DNA of 64,000 nt from Rhodospirillales bacterium (GTDB lineage Bacteria > Pseudomonadota > Alphaproteobacteria > ATCC43930 > CGMCC-115725). The notes under the pieces were generated by a model. That model did not search any database. It saw only the letters and a list, made by a program, of their open reading frames with translations, and was not told where the DNA came from. Below are positions 17,251 to 27,246 of this stretch, in pieces (positions within the stretch are counted from its first letter, which is position 1; every line of letters begins with the position of its first letter). Position numbers and translations under genes: made by a program. Location of the stretch: the NCBI GenBank assembly GCA_028288725.1, contig JAQGIC010000133.1, positions 31,129 through 95,128 of the forward strand. Reading direction: 5' to 3'.

Positions 17251-18304
17251 GTGGAGATCGACATGACCGCCTCATCGGGGGACCGGACGTCGGAACGCGA
17301 GGCGTTCTACGACCGCATCAGCACCAAGAATTTGACGCCGCTCTGGCTGTCGCTGGCCGAACTGGTGACGCCCGAACCACGTAGCCAGTGCCGGCCGGCG
17401 TCGTGGCAGTTCGCCGACATCCGTGCGGCGATGATGGAGGCCGGCGGCCTGATCACGGCCAAGGAGGCCGAGCGCCGCGTACTGGTTCTGGAGAACCCCG
17501 GTTTGCGCGGCCAGTCGAAGATCACCACCGATCTCTATGCCGGCGTCCAGCTGGTGCTGCCGGGCGAGGTGGCCCCCGCCCATCGCCATACCCAGACCGC
17601 ATTGCGCTTTGTGCTGGAGGGCAGCGGCGCCTACACCGCCGTCGATGGCGAAAGGACCATCATGCACGAGGGTGATTTCATCATCACCCCGCCCATGACC
17701 TGGCATGATCACGGCAACGAGTCCGACGCGCCGATCTTCTGGCTGGATGGGCTCGATATCCCGGTCGTGCAGTTCCTGGACGCATCCTTCGCCGAGCATA
17801 TGGGCGAGGATATGCAGCCGATCACAAAGCCGCTCGGCGACAGCGATTTCCGCTATGGCGCCAACCTGCTGCCGATCGACCAGGCGCGCGGCAGCGGCAC
17901 CTCGCCGGTGTTCAACTATCCCTATGCCCGGACCCGCGAGGCGTTGGAACGCATGCGCCGAGCCGAGGCGTGGGACCCGTGCCACGGGCTGAAGATGCGC
18001 TTCAGCAATCCGGTGTCCGGCGGCCATGCCATGGCTACCATGGGCACCTTCATCCAGCTGCTGCCCAAGGATTTTTCCACCTCGGCCTATCGCTCGACCG
18101 ACGCCACCATCTTTGCGCCCATCGAGGGCCGGGGCCGGACCTTCATCGGCGATGATTTCGTGGTCGACTGGCAGAAGCGCGACGTCTTCGTGGTGCCCAG
18201 CTGGAAGAAAGTCCGGCACGAGGCGGCAGAGGACAGCGTGCTGTTCTCCTTCTCCGACCGACCGATCCAAGAAGCCCTCAATCTTTTCCGGGAAGACCGC
18301 GGCA

Positions 18305-18312
<8 letters not shown>
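17251..18312 (+). CDS. Gentisate 1,2-dioxygenase
   Basis: The 353-residue bicupin opens the gentisate ring to maleylpyruvate with Fe(II). The first cupin shows HRHTQTALRFVLEGSG (His111, His113) and GDFIITPPMTWHDHGN (His152 and His154) as iron ligands; a weaker second cupin lies in the C-terminal third. Start GTG 17251 is chosen because GGAGG ends 5 bases before it, while the next ATG (17263) is too far from that site. It is first in an operon with fumarylpyruvate hydrolase (8-bp overlap) and 3-hydroxybenzoate 6-hydroxylase, behind a palindromic operator. Confidence 0.93.
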
Positions 18313-19012
<700 letters not shown>

Positions 19013-19086
19013 TCGGTGATCACAAATCATAATCCGGGGCGGGCGCGCCGACAGGGCGCCGACCGCGGCCTTAGACGAGGGAACGA

Positions 19087-20295
19087 ATGATGACGGATGC
19101 CAGCAAACCCTTCCTGATCGCCGGCGCCGGCATCGGCGGTCTGGCCGCCGCTCTCGGCCTGGCGCGCAAGGGCCAGCGCAGCATCGTGCTGGAGAAGGCG
19201 CCGCAGCTGGGCGAGCTCGGTGCCGGCATCCAACTGGGGCCGAACGCGTTTCATTCGTTCGATCAGCTGGGCGTCGGCGATGCCGCCCGCGCGATGGCGG
19301 TCTATATCGACCAGTTGCGCCTGATGGATGCGCTGACCGCCGAGGAGATCACCCGCATCCCCCTCGACGAACCGTTCCGCCAGCGCTTCGGCAATCCTTA
19401 TGCGGTGGTCCATCGCGGCGATCTGCACGGCGTGTTCCTGCGGGGCTGTCTGGCCCACGAACTGATCGAGATCCGCACGTCCAGCGAGGTCGTGGGTTAC
19501 GAGCAGGACGCATCGAGCGTCACCGCCCGGATCGCCGATGGGACCGCCGTCACCGGCACGGCGCTGATCGGCGCCGACGGGCTCTGGTCGAACATTCGGC
19601 GCCAACTGGTCAAGGACGGCGCGCCGCGCGTGTCGGGGCACACGACCTATCGCTCGGTCATCCCGACCGAGCAGATGCCCGAGGATCTGCGCTGGAACGC
19701 GGCCACGCTCTGGGCCGGCCCCAAATGCCATATCGTGCATTACCCGCTGTCGGACTGGAAGCTGTTCAACCTGGTCGTGACCTTCCACAACGACGCGCCG
19801 GAGCCGGTCGCGGGGAAGTCCGTGTCGGAGGAAGAGGTCCGCGCCGGCTTCGAGCATATCCACCCGAAGGCGCGCGACATCATCAGGCACGGCAAGAACT
19901 GGAAGCTGTGGGTGCTGTGCGACCGCGAGCCGATCGAGAACTGGGTCGATGGCCGCGTGGCCCTGCTGGGCGATGCCGCCCATCCGATGATGCAGTATTT
20001 CGCCCAGGGCGCCTGCATGGCGCTGGAGGACGCGGTCTGCCTGGCCGACAAGGTCGCCAACTTCGACCGGGTCGAGACGGCGCTGGAGCAATATCGCCAG
20101 CAGCGGGTGCTGCGCACGGCACGGGTGCAACTGCAATCGCGCGCGATCGGCGACCATATCTATCATCCGGCCGGCGCTCACGCACAGCTGCGCAACGCCA
20201 TCCTCGGCGCCAAGTCGCCGGAGCAGATGTACAACGACCTGGCCTGGCTTTACGGGGGGAGCGGGCTCGACAGCAGCCCGGTGGCGGCGGCTTAG
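19087..20295 (+). CDS. 3-hydroxybenzoate 6-hydroxylase (FAD monooxygenase)
   Basis: The 402-residue group A flavin monooxygenase has GAGIGGLAAALGLARKG (residues 13-29) for FAD, the DG motif ALIGADGLWSNIR, and the GDAAHPMMQYFAQGACMALED motif. Its overall sequence resembles 3-hydroxybenzoate 6-hydroxylases, which make gentisate from 3-hydroxybenzoate with NADH. Salicylate hydroxylases are the closest alternative, but the genes beside it are gentisate-cleavage genes. A GAGGGAACG site precedes the ATG. Its stop overlaps that of the convergent marR gene by 4 bp. Confidence 0.9.
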   Translation: MMTDASKPFLIAGAGIGGLAAALGLARKGQRSIVLEKAPQLGELGAGIQLGPNAFHSFDQLGVGDAARAMAVYIDQLRLMDALTAEEITRIPLDEPFRQRFGNPYAVVHRGDLHGVFLRGCLAHELIEIRTSSEVVGYEQDASSVTARIADGTAVTGTALIGADGLWSNIRRQLVKDGAPRVSGHTTYRSVIPTEQMPEDLRWNAATLWAGPKCHIVHYPLSDWKLFNLVVTFHNDAPEPVAGKSVSEEEVRAGFEHIHPKARDIIRHGKNWKLWVLCDREPIENWVDGRVALLGDAAHPMMQYFAQGACMALEDAVCLADKVANFDRVETALEQYRQQRVLRTARVQLQSRAIGDHIYHPAGAHAQLRNAILGAKSPEQMYNDLAWLYGGSGLDSSPVAAA

Positions 20296-20771
20296 TCGCC
20301 GGCGGCCACTTCCTCCAGACGGCGAAGGGGAGCGCTGGTGACGTCATTATTCACCTGGCCCATCCGATCCAGCAACCGAACGAAGATCTCGCGCTCGTCT
20401 TTGGTCAGCGGGGCCATGATGCGTTCCTGCACCCGTTCGACCAGCGGCGTGATCTTGCGCAGCAGTTCGCGACCCTGGTCCGACAGAAACAACAGTTTTT
20501 GCCGCCGGTCCTCGGCGCCCGCCTTGCGGGTGACGAGGCCTCGGGTTTCCAGCCGCTCGATGACGTTGCCGATCGTGGAACGGTCGAAGGCGATCAGGGC
20601 CGACAGACGGGTCGCGTCCACACCGGGACGCTCCTCGATCGCGACCAGGGCGGAATATTGGACAGGAGTGACGTTGTAATCCGCGCATTCGTTCACGAAC
20701 AAGGCCCAGGAAATCTGGTGCGCGCGGCGGATCAGATGCCCCGGCTTCGCATAGAGATCTCTAAGGGACAT
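20292..20771 (-). CDS. MarR family transcriptional regulator
   Basis: The 159-residue winged-helix protein has VTPVQYSALVAIEERPGVDATRLSALIAFDRSTIGNVIERLE, with the MarR wing following as GLVTRKAGAEDRRQKLLFLSDQG (DRR motif). It sits between 3-hydroxybenzoate hydroxylase and a divergent SDR gene, so it probably controls the aromatic genes on both sides, responding to 3-hydroxybenzoate or gentisate as other MarR members of such clusters do. The start ATG 20771 has a GGAG ten bases upstream; a longer in-frame extension lacks similarity. Confidence 0.93.
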   Translation of the reverse strand: MSLRDLYAKPGHLIRRAHQISWALFVNECADYNVTPVQYSALVAIEERPGVDATRLSALIAFDRSTIGNVIERLETRGLVTRKAGAEDRRQKLLFLSDQGRELLRKITPLVERVQERIMAPLTKDEREIFVRLLDRMGQVNNDVTSAPLRRLEEVAAGD

Positions 20772-20965
20772 GACGACGGACTCCAGCGTGTGGCGGCCGA
20801 GCGGCGACCGCTCAGGGAAGATTGGCAGAATACTGTACGATAGCGAGCGTTTTTTGACTTCCGACGATCCAGCGGCTGCGGCACGGCTTCGTTCACGGGA
20901 AGAAAGCGCAGGGCGATCAACGAGATTGATGGCCTGCCGGCATCGAAAAGACAAGGGAGAGAAAA

Positions 20966-21763
20966 ATGGGTCGCCTTGAAGGAAAAGTCGCAATCATCAC
21001 CGGCGGCGCGCGGGGCCAGGGCGAGATCGAGGCCCGGATGTTCGTCCGGGAAGGCGCTGCCGTCGCCATTTGCGACGTGCTCGACGAGCCCGGCGAAGCG
21101 GTCGCGAAGTCGATCCAGGCCGAGGGTGGCGAAGCGCGCTATTTCCATCTCGATGTGACCCAGCAGGCGGACTGGGAACGGGTCGTTGGCGAGGTCGTCA
21201 AATGGAAGGGACGCCTGACCACTCTGGTCAATAATGCCGGCATACTCAACCGGACCGGGACGATCGGCACACCGCTCGACCATTGGAACAGGGTTCTGGC
21301 CGTCAACCTGACCGGCGCGTTTCTCGGGCTGCAGACGACCGCGCCGGCCATGCGCGAATCCGGGGGCGGCGCCGTGGTCAATATCGCCTCGGTCGCAGCC
21401 CACGCCGGACACAACGATCCGGCCTATAGCTCGACCAAGGCGGGGCTGCTGGGGCTGACGCGCAGCGCGGCCATGGAGTTCATCGACTGGAACATCCGGG
21501 TCAATGCGATCTGCCCGGGTATCATCGTGACCGGCCTCAATGCCGGCGGCGCCCATCTCGAGCCGTGGCGTCGGGGGACCCCGATGGGCCGGTACGGCAC
21601 GATCGAGGAAGCCGCGAACGTCGTGCTCTTCCTCGCGTCGGACGAGGCGAGCTTCATCACCGGGGAGGACATCGCGGTCGATGGCGGATTCAAGGCCGGT
21701 GGTGCCGCGCGGCGGATCTCGATCGAGGCCGGCATCGACCTGACCGCATCTCCGGCCCGGTGA
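20966..21763 (+). CDS. Short-chain dehydrogenase/reductase
   Basis: The 265-residue SDR has the NAD(P) motif TGGARGQGE (residues 12-20), NNAG near residue 90, catalytic Ser in NIASVAAHAGHNDPAYSSTKAG with Tyr and Lys four apart, and the PGIIVTGL end of the fold. GGGAGAGAAAA before the ATG is a good ribosome site. It is divergent from marR and followed directly by an Old Yellow Enzyme gene. I infer it oxidises a ring hydroxyl to a ketone in the alicyclic part of the pathway; the substrate is not visible in the sequence. Confidence 0.9.
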   Translation: MGRLEGKVAIITGGARGQGEIEARMFVREGAAVAICDVLDEPGEAVAKSIQAEGGEARYFHLDVTQQADWERVVGEVVKWKGRLTTLVNNAGILNRTGTIGTPLDHWNRVLAVNLTGAFLGLQTTAPAMRESGGGAVVNIASVAAHAGHNDPAYSSTKAGLLGLTRSAAMEFIDWNIRVNAICPGIIVTGLNAGGAHLEPWRRGTPMGRYGTIEEAANVVLFLASDEASFITGEDIAVDGGFKAGGAARRISIEAGIDLTASPAR

Positions 21764-21768
21764 CAGCC

Positions 21769-22905
21769 ATGACCGCCCCGCTGTTGTTCACGCCGCTCAC
21801 CTTGTGCGGCGTGGAACTGCCCAATCGGATCGTGGTCTCGCCGATGTGCCAATATTCGGCGATCGACGGGATGGCGAATGATTGGCACCTGGTGCATCTC
21901 GGCAAGTTCGCCCAGGGCGGGGCCGGCACGGTGTTCGTCGAGGCGACGGCGGTCCGGGCCGACGGCCGGATCACGCATGGGGATCTCGGCCTCTGGTCGG
22001 ACGAGCAGATCATCCCGCTGCGCCGGATCGCGGACTTTCTCGTCGGCCAGGGTTCGATCCCGGCGATTCAGCTCGGCCATGCCGGCCGGAAGGCCAGCAC
22101 GCAACGGCCCTGGTACGGCAATGGTCCGCTGGGGCCGGAGGATATGGCGCGCGGCGACAATTCCTGGGCGGTTGTGGCACCGAGCCCTATGCCGACGGAC
22201 AGCGGCTGGCTCATGCCCACCGAATTGACCGTCGCCGATCTCGATGGCCTGTGCGATGCGTGGAAGTCCGCCACGCTGCGCGCGCTCGAAGCGGGCTTCC
22301 AGGTCATCGAGATTCATGCCGCCCACGGCTATCTGCTGCACGAATTCCTGTCGCCGCTGTCCAACTTTCGCACGGACGCCTATGGCGGCGAAATCGAGGG
22401 CCGGATGCGCTTCCCGCTCGAGGTCGTGGAGGCCGTTCGGTGTGTGCTGCCGAAAGACCTGCCGCTGTTCGTCCGCATCTCCGCCATCGATGGGGTGGAT
22501 GGGGGCTGGTCGCTTGACGATTCGGGCGTATTCGCCCGCGCGCTGAAGGTGCGCGGGGTCGATGTCGTCGATTGCTCGTCCGGCGGTGTCGGCGGACCGG
22601 TGACGGCCGCCCGCATCCCACGCGGGCCCGGCTTCCAGGTACCCTTCGCCGCCAGCGTCCGGAAAGCCGCCGACGTCAGGACAATGGCGGTCGGACTGAT
22701 CCTCGATGGGCAGCAAGCCGAAGACGCTCTTCAAAGCGAGCAGGCCGATCTGATCGCCATCGGTCGCGAGGTCCTGTTCAACCCGAACTGGCCGGTGCAG
22801 GCGCGCGCTGCGCTTGGGATCGAGGGCTCGGAGAATTGGACGAATTGGCCGGCGCAATATGGCTGGTGGCTGGAACGCCGTGAGCGGATCTTGCGCCGCT
22901 CGTAA
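21769..22905 (+). CDS. NADH:flavin oxidoreductase, Old Yellow Enzyme (YqjM/XenA-like)
   Basis: The 378-residue FMN TIM barrel carries RIVVSPMCQYSAIDG (the Cys found in YqjM-type enzymes), QLGHAGRKAS, and HAAHGYLLHEFLSPLSNFRTDAYGG, all diagnostic. Such enzymes reduce, or run in reverse to dehydrogenate, alpha,beta-unsaturated carbonyls. In this cluster it could act on a cyclohexenone-type intermediate. ATG 21769 is used; GTG 21760 overlaps the SDR stop (GTGA) and is an equally possible coupled start. Both genes clearly belong to one transcript. Confidence 0.92.
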   Translation: MTAPLLFTPLTLCGVELPNRIVVSPMCQYSAIDGMANDWHLVHLGKFAQGGAGTVFVEATAVRADGRITHGDLGLWSDEQIIPLRRIADFLVGQGSIPAIQLGHAGRKASTQRPWYGNGPLGPEDMARGDNSWAVVAPSPMPTDSGWLMPTELTVADLDGLCDAWKSATLRALEAGFQVIEIHAAHGYLLHEFLSPLSNFRTDAYGGEIEGRMRFPLEVVEAVRCVLPKDLPLFVRISAIDGVDGGWSLDDSGVFARALKVRGVDVVDCSSGGVGGPVTAARIPRGPGFQVPFAASVRKAADVRTMAVGLILDGQQAEDALQSEQADLIAIGREVLFNPNWPVQARAALGIEGSENWTNWPAQYGWWLERRERILRRS

Positions 22906-22964
22906 GCCAACGCGGAAAAAGCCAGGCGGGGCCGGCCTCAAGCCATCGATCTCGAATATCTAAA

Positions 22965-22992
22965 TTGACAGAACACATACTAAGAGTAGCCT
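22965..22992 (+). promoter_or_regulatory. Candidate promoter before maleylpyruvate isomerase
   Basis: TTGACA at 22965 with TAGCCT after 16 bp lies in an AT-rich island within the 165-bp spacer after the Old Yellow Enzyme gene. As at 17181 and 25288, the -35 is preceded by A (ATTGAC). The -10 match is weak. Confidence 0.35.
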
Positions 22993-23070
22993 ATTTAAAA
23001 GCGGTGCGATCGGCAAATCGAAACAGGGGAGGCGAACCAGGCCGCGGGCGGTCCGGTTCGAAAGCGAGAA

Positions 23071-23700
23071 ATGAAACTTCACGGCTATTTTCGCAGCAGT
23101 GCTGCCTATCGCGTCCGCATCGCCCTCGGCCTCAAGGGCCTCGAAGTCGGACAGGCGTTCCATGTCCGTAAAGGCGAGCAGCGCGCGCCCGACTATCTCG
23201 TGCTGAATCCGCAAGGCCTGGTTCCCGTCCTGGAGACCGATACCGGCGCGCTGACCCAATCGCTCGCCATTCTCGAATGGCTCGATGAAACCTATCCCGA
23301 ACCGGCTTTGCTGCCGAAGGCCAACCCGTTCGTCCGCGCCCAGGTGCGTGCCTTCGCGCTTGCCATCGCCTGCGATATCCATCCGCTGCAGAACCTCCGG
23401 GTTCTGGCGCGCCTGAAAGAGATCGGGCTCAACGCGGCCGCGCAGGAAGCCTGGCCGCGTTGGGTCGTCGGCGATGGCCTGGCTGCCTGCGAACAGCTTC
23501 TGGTCGGCCAAACGGGGCCGTTCTGCTTTGGCGCCACACCGACGATCGCGGATATCTGCCTGGTGCCTCAAATGGGCAGCGCCCGTCGCTTCAATGTCGA
23601 TATCACCGGCTTTCCGCGCCTTCGGGCGGCAGAAGCGGCTTGCCTCGCGTTGCCTGCCTTCACGGCGGCCGCGCCCGACAAGCAGCCCGATGCGGAATAG
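23071..23700 (+). CDS. Maleylpyruvate/maleylacetoacetate isomerase (zeta-class GST)
   Basis: The 209-residue protein has the zeta-GST signature FRSSAAYRVRIALGLKG (residues 7-23), NPQGLVPVLETD with the glutathione site TQSLAILEWLDE, and the C-terminal TIADICLVPQM. Zeta GSTs isomerise maleylpyruvate or maleylacetoacetate with glutathione. With gentisate dioxygenase and fumarylpyruvate hydrolase nearby, maleylpyruvate is the likely substrate. A tyrosine-degradation role cannot be excluded, but no homogentisate genes are present in the window. Confidence 0.9.
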   Translation: MKLHGYFRSSAAYRVRIALGLKGLEVGQAFHVRKGEQRAPDYLVLNPQGLVPVLETDTGALTQSLAILEWLDETYPEPALLPKANPFVRAQVRAFALAIACDIHPLQNLRVLARLKEIGLNAAAQEAWPRWVVGDGLAACEQLLVGQTGPFCFGATPTIADICLVPQMGSARRFNVDITGFPRLRAAEAACLALPAFTAAAPDKQPDAE

Positions 23701-23740
23701 CCGATCGTTCGAGACCAACGAGACAAGCAGGGAGAAGCCC

Positions 23741-25246
23741 GTGGTGGCAGTGACCAGAGAACCGGCAATCATCCGGGAAGAAACCGACATCGTCGTCGTC
23801 GGTGGCGGCGGTTCCGGTTTGACCGCAGCAATCTTCGCCAAGCAGTCCGGCGCCCGGGTTATCCTGCTGGAGAAGCATACGGAGTTGCGGGGCAGCACCG
23901 GTCTGTCGATCGGCTCGATCACCGCGACGGGCACTTGGCACCAGAAACGGGCCGGCATCGTCGATACGACCGAATCCCATTTCGAGGACATGGCCAAGTT
24001 CGCCGGCAAGCTGGCGATCGATGACAACGTGGAACTGCGGCGTATCCTCGTCGAGAACGTGACGGAAAGCGTGAACTGGCTCATGGGCCTTGGCGTGACC
24101 TTCTATGGTCCGATGCCGGAGCCGCCGCATAGCCAGCCGCGCATGCACAACATCCTGCCGAACTCGCGCGCCTACATCTATTTCGTGTCGCGCGAGGCGC
24201 AGCGGGTCGGCGTCGATGCTCGGGTCAACGCCTCCGTCAGCAAGCTGCTGATCGAAGATGGCCGAGTGGTCGGCGTTCGCGTCAGCATCGCCGGCAGGGA
24301 GCATGAGATCCGGGCGCGTCGCTCGGTCATCCTGGCGACAGGCGACTATTCGTCCAGTGCCGAGTGGAAAGGCCGGTTCAACCCGGCGGTCGCCGATGTG
24401 GATGGCGTCAACACCACGAATGTCGGCGATGGCCACCGATTCGGCGAGGAATTGGGGGCCTCGGTAAAATTCGGCCAAGTCGTCTATGGCCCCAATCTCC
24501 GCTTCATGCCGCCGCCGAAGCCGAGCGTCCTGCTACGGCTGCCGCCGTATCCCTGGTTCACCAAGGCGATGCGTTTCGCCCTGGAAAAGCTGCCATCCCG
24601 ACTGTTGCGCCCGTTCATCCTGTCCTTCGTCACGACCTATCTCAGCCCCGAACCCAGCATGTTCAAGCAGGGATCCATCCTCGTGAACAAAGAGGGCCGG
24701 CGCTTTGCGGACGAGTTGGACAAGCCGACCTATGCGTTCGGCAAGCAGACGGACAAAGTCGGCTTCATCGTGTTCGACGAACCCGTCGCCAAGAAATTCC
24801 GGGGCTGGCCCTACTTCATATCGACGGCGCCCGGCGTCGCTTATGCCTATCTGCAGGACTACAAGCGCACCCGCCCGGATCTCTATCACAAAGCCGGCAC
24901 GATCGCCGGGCTTGCCGCCTCGATCGGCGTCCCGGTCGCGGCCATGGAGGCCGAGATCAAGGCGTACAACGCCTCCGCTCCCGGCACAGGCCGTCCGAAG
25001 ATCGAAAGGGGTCCGTTCTATGCGCTTGGCCCGGTCAAGAGTTGGATCATCCTCACCGACGGCGGCCTCACCGTGAACCGGAACCATCAGGTGACGCGTG
25101 CCGACGGCAGTGCCATTCCAGGCCTCTATGCGGTCGGCTCGGTCGGACAGGGTGGCCTGCTGCTCGAGGGCCACGGCCATCATCTCGCGTGGGCCTTCAC
25201 CTCGGGTCGGCTCGCCGGCCGCCACGCCGCAGGAGCCAATTCGTGA
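23741..25246 (+). CDS. FAD-dependent dehydrogenase of the fumarate reductase/KstD superfamily (1 of 3)
   Basis: The 501-residue flavoprotein begins with IVVVGGGGSGLTAAIFAK (about residues 14-31) and the ILLEKH end of the Rossmann strand, with FAD contacts GLSIGSITATG, VILATGDYSS and C-terminal GLYAVGSVGQGGLLLEGHG. It belongs to the soluble fumarate reductase / 3-ketosteroid dehydrogenase superfamily but lacks the YPGxG KstD motif. Start GTG 23741 is supported by GGGAG six bases upstream. The likely reaction is introduction or removal of a C=C bond next to a carbonyl in a ring intermediate. It directly follows the maleylpyruvate isomerase gene. Confidence 0.82.
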   Translation: MVAVTREPAIIREETDIVVVGGGGSGLTAAIFAKQSGARVILLEKHTELRGSTGLSIGSITATGTWHQKRAGIVDTTESHFEDMAKFAGKLAIDDNVELRRILVENVTESVNWLMGLGVTFYGPMPEPPHSQPRMHNILPNSRAYIYFVSREAQRVGVDARVNASVSKLLIEDGRVVGVRVSIAGREHEIRARRSVILATGDYSSSAEWKGRFNPAVADVDGVNTTNVGDGHRFGEELGASVKFGQVVYGPNLRFMPPPKPSVLLRLPPYPWFTKAMRFALEKLPSRLLRPFILSFVTTYLSPEPSMFKQGSILVNKEGRRFADELDKPTYAFGKQTDKVGFIVFDEPVAKKFRGWPYFISTAPGVAYAYLQDYKRTRPDLYHKAGTIAGLAASIGVPVAAMEAEIKAYNASAPGTGRPKIERGPFYALGPVKSWIILTDGGLTVNRNHQVTRADGSAIPGLYAVGSVGQGGLLLEGHGHHLAWAFTSGRLAGRHAAGANS

Positions 25247-25287
25247 CCTCCAGCGGCATTTGCCGGAAAGATGCTAGAAGGCAGATA

Positions 25288-25309
25288 TTGACCGCATACA
25301 TTTCTTCTG
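25288..25309 (+). promoter_or_regulatory. Candidate promoter with MarR-type half-site
   Basis: TTGACC (25288-25293) and TATTCT (from 25310) are spaced by 16 bp. The -35 lies in ATATTGACCGCAT, identical over 13 bp to the left arm of the operator at 17181, though no clear right arm follows. It would drive the small membrane protein and the two flavoprotein genes downstream. About 270 bp separate it and its leader from the previous gene; nothing else is visible there. Confidence 0.5.
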
Positions 25310-25516
25310 TATTCTTACTGAAATTACGCGGCGTCGTTGCCGCGAAACGCGCTGCGAAAACGAGCGGCGGCGCCTCCGGGCGCCATTGGTGAGGAACGGC
25401 CGGGAAGCAATCTCCAGGACTCGCTGTCCCCCGGCATCTGCTGATGCCGGGGCACCAAAGCGAGCGTCTTGATCCGGCATGCTCCGCCCCGCCTGATTTT
25501 TGGATCGGAGAGCAAT

Positions 25517-25759
25517 TTGGCTAACGGCGACTATCAGATACCTACCTATCCGACCGTCAAATTCCTGGTCGCTCACGGCATGCCGTTGGCAATCCTGATC
25601 GGCCTGGCCCCCCTGGTCATTGCCGTTGTCCTCGTCGTCCTCGGCTGGTCGGCGTGGGTGATTGCCGCCGGCGTCGGGATCAGCCTCGTGCTGGGCGTCG
25701 TCCTCGTCAGCTACGTCGAAGTTCTGCGCGTCATCTCCGACACTCTGATGCCGAAGTAA
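25517..25759 (+). CDS. Small two-helix membrane protein of unknown function
   Basis: The 80-residue product has a short polar start (ANGDYQIPTYPTVKFL) and two hydrophobic helices (about residues 20-40 and 44-66) ending VEVLRVISDTLMPK. I recognise no family. The start is TTG 25517, supported by a GGAG six bases upstream. It is the first gene after a promoter and sits 44 bp before a flavoprotein gene. A role as membrane anchor or electron-transfer partner for the neighbouring flavoproteins is a guess from position. Confidence 0.65.
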   Translation: MANGDYQIPTYPTVKFLVAHGMPLAILIGLAPLVIAVVLVVLGWSAWVIAAGVGISLVLGVVLVSYVEVLRVISDTLMPK

Positions 25760-25803
25760 GGCGCGCGTCGGTCGTTGATAAACGTGCTGTTAGGGAGGTT
25801 GCT

Positions 25804-27237
25804 ATGACGGGAACTGAGCAGATTGATGTCGTCGTCGTCGGCGCCGGGCTGGCCGGTCTGACGGCCGGCATCCGGGCCGCCGAAGCGGATCTGCGTGTCC
25901 GGGTCATCGAGCAGAGCACGGACGAGGCCTATCTCTGCAACAGCCGCTATACCGGCGGCCTGTTCCACATCGCCATGGAAGACATGACCGGCGATGCCGC
26001 CTGGGTCCGCGCCAACATCGAGCGCGCGACGCGCGGCGAAGGGAACGGCGAGTTGGCCACGGCCCTGGCGTCGAATGCCAAGCGAACGCTGATTTGGCTG
26101 AAGCAACAGGGTGTGCGGTTCATCACCGCCGGTCCCGACGGCCTGCGCCGCAATTCGCTGGCGCCGCCGGGCGTCCGCCAGACGGGCCTGCATTGGCAGG
26201 GCCGCGCCGGCGACGTGATGCTCCGGACCCTCGCCGACGCGCTTCGACGCCGAAGCGGCACGCTGACGCGCGGGGTCGCCGCTCAAAGCCTGGTGATGGA
26301 AGACGGCCGCTGCGTCGGCGTCCGGGTTCTTGAGAACGGTCAAGCATCCGAGATCCGCGCCCGTTCCGTCGTGCTGGCCGACGGCGGCTTTCAGGCCAAT
26401 GCGGATCTGGTCAAGCGCTTCATCTCGCCGGCACCGGACCGCCTGTTGATGCGCAACGCGCGCACCGGCCAAGGCTCGGGCCTGAAGATGGCCGAGGACG
26501 TCGGCGCGTCGCTGGTCGGGACCGAGAGTTTCTACGGTCATATTCAATATCGCGAGGCCATGACGGACGAACGTTTCTGGCCTTACCCGGTGCTCGACTC
26601 GCTGGCGACGGCGGGCGTCGTGCTCAACAGCGACGGCGAACGCTTCTGCGACGAAGGCTTGGGCGGCGTCTATGTCACCAATGCCATTGCCAAGCTGGCG
26701 GACCCCCTGTCGGCGGTCATCCTGTTCGACGACGCCATCTGGAACGGCCCCGGCACCGACTGGCTCCTGCCGGCGAACCCCTTCTTGCTGAATGCCGGCG
26801 GCAAGCTGATCTCGGCCCCGACCATCGAGCAGCTGGCCGCACAGCTTTCGCTGCCGGCGGACAAGCTCCGGGCGACGATCGACGGCTACAACTCGGGCGT
26901 CGCGGCGGGACAGATGGTAGCGGCCCCCCCTCGAACGACCAGCCCCTATAAGCCCTGGCCGGTCGCCAAAGGCCCATTCCATGCCATCCCGGTTTGTGCC
27001 GGCGTGACCTATACCATGGGCGGCATCGCGACCAACGCGAAGGCTCAGGTTCTCTCTCAGGGCGGCGCGGTCATTCCTGGCCTCCTCGCGGCCGGCGCCA
27101 CGACTGGCGGTCTGGAGGGCTTCAGCTTCTCCGGCTACTCGGGCGGCCTGTCGAAATCCAGCGTGTTCGGCCTGATCGCCGGCGACACCCTGGCCGAGAC
27201 GCTGTCCGGCACTGCGCGCGCCGCGCAGAGCGCCTGA
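25804..27237 (+). CDS. FAD-dependent dehydrogenase, fumarate reductase/tricarballylate dehydrogenase-like (2 of 3)
   Basis: The 477-residue flavoprotein has VVVVGAGLAGLTAGIRAAE at residues 9-27, ARSVVLADGGFQAN near the middle, and GLLAAGATTGGLEGFSFSGYSGG at the C-terminus, the FAD-binding layout of the fumarate reductase superfamily (tricarballylate dehydrogenase is a near relative). AGGGAGG before the ATG is an excellent ribosome site. It lies 9 bp before the KstD-like gene. I infer that the two act in successive ring dehydrogenations, like paired desaturases in known cyclohexanecarboxylate aromatisation. The substrate is unproven. Confidence 0.82.
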   Translation: MTGTEQIDVVVVGAGLAGLTAGIRAAEADLRVRVIEQSTDEAYLCNSRYTGGLFHIAMEDMTGDAAWVRANIERATRGEGNGELATALASNAKRTLIWLKQQGVRFITAGPDGLRRNSLAPPGVRQTGLHWQGRAGDVMLRTLADALRRRSGTLTRGVAAQSLVMEDGRCVGVRVLENGQASEIRARSVVLADGGFQANADLVKRFISPAPDRLLMRNARTGQGSGLKMAEDVGASLVGTESFYGHIQYREAMTDERFWPYPVLDSLATAGVVLNSDGERFCDEGLGGVYVTNAIAKLADPLSAVILFDDAIWNGPGTDWLLPANPFLLNAGGKLISAPTIEQLAAQLSLPADKLRATIDGYNSGVAAGQMVAAPPRTTSPYKPWPVAKGPFHAIPVCAGVTYTMGGIATNAKAQVLSQGGAVIPGLLAAGATTGGLEGFSFSGYSGGLSKSSVFGLIAGDTLAETLSGTARAAQSA

Positions 27238-27246
27238 GGAGCCGTT

